Shown piece by piece: positions 58,933-64,000 of a DNA stretch of 64,000 bases. Every line of letters starts with the position of its first letter. Position 1 is the stretch's first letter. Source of the stretch: Heracleum sosnowskyi (lineage: Eukaryota > Streptophyta > Magnoliopsida > Apiales > Apiaceae); assembly GCA_030848705.1 (NCBI GenBank), contig CM061235.1, forward strand, positions 132,749,228 through 132,813,227. The letters are read 5' to 3'. The notes below the pieces were generated by a model, which saw only the letters and a list, made by a program, of their open reading frames with translations, had not been told where the DNA came from and ran no database searches. The position numbers and the translations under genes were made by a program.

Positions 58933-58968
58933 GGTTGATGTTGTCTTCTCATAGACGGCGCCAAATAT

Positions 58969-59210
58969 TGTGGAATAAAAACTAGGTCTTCAAATTGCAG
59001 CTAGGGTTTCATGAATTTAATTACAAGCCGGGTTAAGAGCAATTAAGAGTTAACAACATATTAATTTTAAAAAGTATGGAGTAGCAATGCCCTTATTTAG
59101 ACAATTTTATTTTACATATAGTTGCAAGAGTAAGTTTACAGCTTTATATCTTGCTTATTACTTTATTAGCAAGTCTCTTGAACTTAATTGATCTTATTAC
59201 ATCAGATAAT
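58969..59210. other. Junction of Tat element and 3' flank of second Kunitz gene
   Basis: About 240 bp holding the presumed end of the Tat 5' LTR and the 3' UTR of the Kunitz gene. The boundary between them is not visible, and no other feature is seen. Confidence 0.4.
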
Positions 59211-59215
59211 AACTT

Positions 59216-59839
59216 TTAACTCTTGATCACCTTCTCAAAGTAAACCACATAGGGTTTATCAGTCAATGCAAATAGAGTCCTCCCATGCTCAGAATACGGT
59301 CCAACATTTTTGCACATGACATCACAAGGTGCGGATTTGCACTGTACTTGGGAACAATATATGATTTTGTAGTAGTTGTTCTCTTTTACGATCCTAAACC
59401 AACCGCTCTGGCCCTGACCGTAACCTTCAACTCCCCCAATTGTTACGAAATACCGCTTTCTCAGCTTATCATAGTTGTCCACCTTCCAGATTGTTGATTT
59501 ACCGCATGTTTTGGTTTTGGTAGATGAGATGCTTATGATCAAGTCAGTCGATTGGCGTATCACTCGACCGCTAATACCTTTCTTAATATTTACTGGATGA
59601 ATCCTTACCCAGAGGCCATTTCTGTAGAGACTATCTTGGGCAACATCAAGTTGGCAAGTTTTATTTCGAACCGAAGCTAGTGTCACGCCACCTCCTTCGC
59701 CGCCAAAGATTGGAACTATAAAGTAATCCACCCCTGTAACAAGCTTGCTATCTGCAATATCGAACACAGGGTTGAGATCAGCTGCTGCGAAAGTGATAAC
59801 ATATAGAAGGAATGTAAGAACTAGGAAAGTTGTCTTCAT
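59216..59839 (-). CDS. Kunitz-type (STI/miraculin family) inhibitor, secreted, second copy
   Basis: 207 residues from the ATG at 59839. An upstream in-frame ATG at 59878 would add 13 residues before the signal peptide; I reject it because it lies almost at the expected transcription start and the relative at 10225 begins at the equivalent methionine. The signal peptide ends FAAA before DLNP. The Kunitz signature (VFDIADSKLVTGVDYF), the NKT sequon and six cysteines are all conserved with the first copy, including the YC...QC...PC...MC cluster near the C-terminus. The presumptive inhibitory loop is HPVNIKKG, again with two lysines. Intronless, with a TATA box 54 bp upstream of the ATG. It is likely a defence-related or regulatory protease inhibitor; the substrate is unknown. 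Confidence 0.93.
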   Translation of the reverse strand: MKTTFLVLTFLLYVITFAAADLNPVFDIADSKLVTGVDYFIVPIFGGEGGGVTLASVRNKTCQLDVAQDSLYRNGLWVRIHPVNIKKGISGRVIRQSTDLIISISSTKTKTCGKSTIWKVDNYDKLRKRYFVTIGGVEGYGQGQSGWFRIVKENNYYKIIYCSQVQCKSAPCDVMCKNVGPYSEHGRTLFALTDKPYVVYFEKVIKS

Positions 59840-59892
59840 TATGTGTTTAAAACGTATGTTTGTTGTGTGAATTAGCATGGAGACGATTGTCT

Positions 59893-59900
59893 TATTTATA
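59893..59900 (-). promoter_or_regulatory. TATA box of the second Kunitz gene
   Basis: CTATAAATAAG on the minus strand, 54 bp upstream of the chosen ATG. The core matches that of the first Kunitz gene. Confidence 0.7.
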
Positions 59901-60167
59901 GAGTACTAAATAAGCCTTCTCCGTGCATGAAACAATTAAATAGCACAGTAGTCTAATTCTTTTGGCATTAAAATCTGATAATTTACACACCGTAAGTATA
60001 AAAGGTGGGTATAAATCTACGAATATCCGAGAGCGTAGAATTTACTGGTCCTGGTTTTGGAACATGTACTTCTGTAACATTGTACTTCATAGTACCCACA
60101 TAGAGAGTAAAAAGGTACCAAGATTTTTCTAATTGTATCTACAAGTCATTCATATATCATATGTCGC
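59901..60167. other. Upstream region of second Kunitz gene
   Basis: About 270 bp between the TATA box and CACTA-4. It shows no clear similarity to the upstream region of the first Kunitz gene beyond the core promoter, and no gene is seen. Confidence 0.45.
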
Positions 60168-60184
60168 ATACACTACAAGGAAAC

Positions 60185-60780
60185 AGGACAAAACCGACCA
60201 CACAAATGGGTCGGTTATGTCCTCAATCGGTCGGTTTAACATTTAAAACCGACCAACGACAATGGTCGGTTAAGCCCTGGTCGGTTATGCTGAATTGGTC
60301 AGGTTTAAGGTCGTAACTGACCACTCTTGACGGTCGGTTATGTGACTTCGCATTTTATTCAAAGTGGGTCCTCATTGCCACACATGTCCATACGTGGCAC
60401 CAGGTCAGCAACAAAAAACCGACCGAGGGCGGTCGGTTATGACGCCCAAGAAAAGTTTGACCATGAATAAAACCGACTGTAGTCAAATGTGCACATTTGG
60501 TCGGTTTTTCAACAGAAGTTTGTTAATTGGCAAAACCGACCGTCTCATAACCGACCGTGTTCCATAACCGACCGTCTCATAACCGACCGTCCTGTTATGA
60601 ATACGGTCGGTTTTCTGGGTTGCTTATGGTAAAAAATGGTCGGTTTTGTGTCATAGTGGTCGGTTTTCTGGGTAGCTTATGGTAAAATATGGTCGGTTTT
60701 GTGTCACAGTGGTCGGTTTTCTGCATTTTTAGTGGTAAAAAACGGTCGGTTATTTATGTTGACGGTCGGTTATGTTGGTT
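60185..60780. repeat. CACTA-4 left subterminal motif array (AACCGACC)
   Basis: About 25-30 copies of ACCGACC/GGTCGGT in both orientations, often as GGTCGGTTTT or GGTCGGTTATG. The array ends in an A-rich tract near 60785. Confidence 0.9.
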
Positions 60781-61107
60781 TTAAAAAAAAAAAAAATCTG
60801 CAAAATTGCAGTACCAGTGCAGCTGTGCACACTATATTTATCAATATACCAACAAACATCCAATCAACATTCATTCAACATCCATTCAACATCCATTCAA
60901 CATCCAATTATCAACCAAGTCTAACATCCAACCAAATAACAATACGCCAACTAATATAATCATAGAATGTTAACACCAACCATGCAAATGTTAAGTTAGA
61001 TATATATAATCTGACACAGAAGTACACAACCAAATTAAAGCATAGAATGTTTAAGCCGCAAACACTAAGTTCATACTTAAAATTCACTTAAAACAGAACA
61101 TAATTAA

Positions 61108-63365
61108 TTACTCCGATAAAGACACATCGGAGTCTTCATTGCCTCCGTCATCTTCATTGCCCCCGCCATCTTCATTGCCCCCGCCATCTTCATTGCCCCC
61201 GCCCTCCACATCGGAAACCTCATCTATATCGGTATAATCCTTTTCTTCCTCCAAGGCAAGCCGCTCCGCCTATACACATATAAATAAATTAAAATGCAAG
61301 AACCTTTTCTAATGGACATAAATAAAAAAATGGGAGGTAGTTATTACCTCTTGGACACGCGCTTCAGTTTTTTGGACGATATCTTCAATCAAAGTCCCGA
61401 CAATCGTTACAATCTCGCCTCCAATGAGATTATTCCATTGAAGCCTTTGATTTGGATTGGCGGATGGATTGGAGGCTTCAAGGGCGGTGCGTGCAAAGGT
61501 GGCTATCTCTTCATCGGATAGCGGACGAGCGAATCGATGAGGATTGGCGCGGATCTCCGTGAGCACATTTCTAACAATCGACAAATACACATTGTCGGGG
61601 AGGATTTCACGTTGTCTTGGAGCGGATGAAGATGAGCCGGCTTCACCTCGGGTGGAATCCCTATAGCGCGTGGCAAGTGTAGGAAGAAGATCACTAGCTC
61701 GAAGAGTGGGGAACCCGACGACATAGTTCTTTTTAGGTTTTTCACCTTCGGGAACCCCCGTTGCTTCCATCCACCAATCCCAAGGCTCATCTCGTTCACC
61801 CGTTTGAGTTATCTCCACCGGCATACGATCAAGAATAGCGGCATATCGTTCCTACACATTTTTCAAGTTTTATTAGAACAAATAAACTTTTTTTACGCTT
61901 ATAATAAAGGTGAAAAAACAAAAAATTGAGATTACCGCAATGCGCATGGCGCCCGGAGTAGTGTATTGGGGGTTATTTGGATCGGAGCCAACTTTCTTGT
62001 GACATTTATCCCACACCTCAAGCCTAGTTGGAGGCTTACGGCTTTGCCTTGTCATTTCCTTCCAAATATAAAACAACTTATATTAGTATATTAATATCAT
62101 TATAAAATGAAATAACTTTGTGTGTGTGTACATATTTAAATATTATTACCCTTCTCACGGTGTTGAATGATCGAGCACCGGCACTATGCAACCTTTCAAC
62201 ATTTCCGCGGTTTGAAGCTCCAACCTTTGCCCTATGCAAGTGCCCTTCATTCGTCTCCCAATAATTCAAAAGATCCTTCCAAAACACAAGGGACCAATAC
62301 GGGGGCCTTAACGACAAACTTGAAACCCCGGTCTCCTTGACCTTTGTCTCCACTCTCTTCTTAAGCTCATTCATAGTCCTTTTTATTGTTTTCTTTATGT
62401 GATCTTCAACAATCCTTCTTGATTGTGAACGACTTTGTCCCCTTTGATGCCTATAAAAATCCTATAAAATAGGAACAAGTGATAGGGTCAAATTCATAAT
62501 CAAATCAAGTTCATAACCAAATAAAAAAACAAACATAATAAAAATTAACATTGTATTACTTACAAAAAACTCATTAGTCCTTTGCTCTAACCATTTTGGA
62601 TAAGCCGCGTCGATGTCACTAAAAGTGTAATGACCCATCGGCCATTTCTCACGAATCATCCCAAGTAAAGTCTTTTTTGCCGTATTATCTTCAATACTAT
62701 ATAAAACAAATTAAATTATTAACACAAAATACATGAACACTATGTATGATTCTAGTATACAAAATCTAGAGCTCCCTAATTGAATCCAAAATTTTGTATC
62801 TTCGATATTCTTTCAAGTAGAGATAGAAATTCTAGGACTCAAATATTAGTATTCTTTCTATTAATAATTCAATTAGTACCCCTAATAGTATTTTTTCATT
62901 AATAACTCAAATACCAAATGAGCTACTTAACGTTGGTTATAAGACTCATATAAATATGTATATTCATTATCGATGCACAATTAAAAAATGAGACAAAGTA
63001 CGAAACTAGTAAAAACAAAACTATTAAACAACTCACTATACTAGGACAAATAAATAAAATTAGACTTACTGTCCATCGGAGATATTGATACGTGTCGGTT
63101 TAAGTGGTTTTGTAGCTCCGGCAATTCCACTTGAATGCGATCGTGGTTTCCTCAATCGATACACATGTTCCTCTTCATTTGTTGGGTCGGAATCGTGGTC
63201 CGAATCTGTTGGCTCATCACGCAAGGCCAAGGTGCTCTTTTCCTTTGCCTTACTCTTACTCTTGCCCTTTCCCTTTCCATTGTTTGATTTTTTACCTTTA
63301 CCCTTTCCTTTGTCTTTTTCAACTTCCTTGCCTTTCCCTTTTCTCGCCATCATCAATACAACCAT
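61108..63365 (-). CDS. CACTA-4 TNPA-like protein (plant transposase Ptta/En/Spm type), 6 exons
   Basis: Proposed exons: 63365-63070, 62696-62564, 62461-62150, 62058-61936, 61851-61348, 61269-61108. All introns are GT...AG, and the joined frame is about 509 codons plus stop with no interruption. The N-terminus is very Lys/Gly-rich (KGKGK repeats). The middle (WETNEGHLHRAKVGASNRGN, AGARSFNTVRREM, PTRLEVWDKCHKKVGSDP) matches the Ptta/En/Spm plant transposase domain. The last exon ends with four acidic GGGNED units encoded by an 18-bp repeat. The start is uncertain: the ATG at 63350 (MARKGKGK) is also possible. The protein should bind the AACCGACC array. The partner TNP2 gene would lie beyond the window. 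Confidence 0.82.
61136..61215. repeat. 18-bp tandem repeat coding for GGGNED
   Basis: Four units of an 18-bp repeat (CCGCCATCTTCATTGCCC on the plus strand) in the last exon of the CACTA-4 gene. Confidence 0.85.
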
Positions 63366-63401
63366 TCCAATCAATACTATAATCACTAGCCAATCAAATA
63401 G

Positions 63402-63680
63402 CCCCTAAAATGAAAAAATCAAACACACACATACATAAGTGACATGACATGTATTAATATCATAACCGACCGATACATACATGCAAAAAAAGAATAAAGC
63501 TACAAGTTAGTCGAACGTTTCTCTATCTTTATATAAGAACTTCATGTTTTGAAAGAAAATTATACAAATCATGAATATTTCAATCCAAAAATACTAAAGA
63601 GCCCCTAAAATGTAAAAAACAAACACGTACATAACATACGTTAATATCATAACCGACCGATACGTGCATGGAAAAATAGT
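63402..63680. repeat. Direct repeat upstream of the CACTA-4 TNPA-like gene
   Basis: Two copies, about 63402-63491 and 63601-63680, share GCCCCTAAAATG and ATATCATAACCGACCGATAC. Each carries the element's own AACCGACC motif. They lie upstream of the proposed start, in promoter or 5' UTR intron sequence. The remainder to 64000 is AT-rich with no gene seen. Confidence 0.7.
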
Positions 63681-64000
63681 AAATAACCATCACAACATCA
63701 TGTTTTCAACCAAATCCATAAATATCATCCGAATTCAAACCTTAAATCAAATACAAATTCAAACCTTAAATCGATCAAAAAACAAAACAAATACACGAAA
63801 ACAAACAAAATACAAACAAATACAACGACATACAAGCAAATACATTTATACACGAATTGAATAGAATTAAACCTTGCAAAAATTAGTACAAGCAAATAAT
63901 TGAATTAAAATGGACCAAAAAATCACAAACAAATACAAGCATATAAATGGAGTTGTATAAACAAATACAAGCATATATCGAATTAAACAACATATATAAA

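Larger units (their letters stand above)
48262..58968 (-). mobile_element. Decayed Tat-type Gypsy retrotransposon, split by CACTA-3
   Basis: Reading on the minus strand, the primer-binding site TGGCGCCGTCTATGAG (58963-58948), typical of Tat/Ogre-type elements, is followed by a gag start at 58932. CACTA-3 interrupts gag at 58571/50749. Then come the rest of gag, the protease, and the start of RT, which is truncated at 48262 by the CACTA-like end. The 5' LTR would begin at about 58969 (TGTGGAATAA on the plus strand), but its outer limit next to the Kunitz gene is unclear. No 3' LTR is present. Confidence 0.75.
60171..64000. mobile_element. CACTA-4: left part of a CACTA element running out of the window
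   Basis: The terminus CACTACAAGGAAACAGGA begins at 60171. It is followed by an array of AACCGACC/GGTCGGTT motifs to about 60780, then a minus-strand TNPA-like gene. The right terminus lies beyond 64000, so the TSD (left candidate ATA, 60168-60170) cannot be confirmed. The subterminal motif differs from those of the other CACTA elements here. Confidence 0.85.

Noticed and set aside
59840..59878. Upstream ATG for the second Kunitz gene
   Set aside because: It lies close to the expected transcription start, adds a polar stretch before the signal peptide, and is absent in the first copy.

Overview
This is a nuclear window from a flowering plant, most likely a eudicot. The evidence is: intron-bearing genes with GT/AG splice sites, plant TATA boxes, two Kunitz-type inhibitor genes with secretion signals, and plant-type Copia, Gypsy (Tekay and Tat), CACTA, hAT, Helitron and Harbinger-like elements. 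I cannot name the species. Element boundaries below rest on terminal motifs plus target-site duplications (TSDs) read directly from the sequence; family names rest on recognised protein motifs.

The only ordinary host genes I can support are two related, intronless Kunitz inhibitor genes on the minus strand (10225-10851 and 59216-59839). They look like tandem duplicates. About 48 kb of nested transposable elements separates them.

Layout. 1-3400: a nonautonomous hAT element (278-1252, TSD CTTGCACC) and Helitron-like sequence with hairpin-CTAG ends. 3699-9944: a noncoding minus-strand LTR element (TSD TGGTG) into which a very young Copia element inserted (4428-9158, TSD TTCAC, 300-bp LTRs with about one difference). 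10225-10851: first Kunitz gene. 11182-22154: a Harbinger-like MITE split by a CACTA element (CACTA-1, 11568-22141, TSD GAT) whose two genes can both be spliced into full open frames (1122 and 482 aa). 22779-36349: CACTA-2 (TSD GTA), holding a decayed Copia element and about 21 units of a 175-bp satellite. 37165-47738: a Tekay-type Gypsy element with 2.8-kb LTRs (TSD GTGAA). 47744-48261: the end of another CACTA-like element. 48262-58968: a decayed Tat-type Gypsy element, split by CACTA-3 (50752-58568, TSD GGT), which carries the same satellite and a captured piece of a UDP-glucuronate 4-epimerase gene. 59216-59839: second Kunitz gene. 60171 to the window end: the left part of CACTA-4, with an intact TNPA-like gene.

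The most unusual signal is in the Tekay LTR. It holds six minus-strand copies of the plant snRNA upstream sequence element (RTCCCACATCG), each 31-32 bp from a TATATA or TATAAA box, plus one plus-strand module with the same spacing at the probable sense promoter. This matches the geometry known for Pol II snRNA promoters. Second, each CACTA family here uses its own subterminal motif, and two of the families show that motif again in duplicated sequence upstream of their TNPA-like genes. Third, one CACTA family carries a satellite inside its members.
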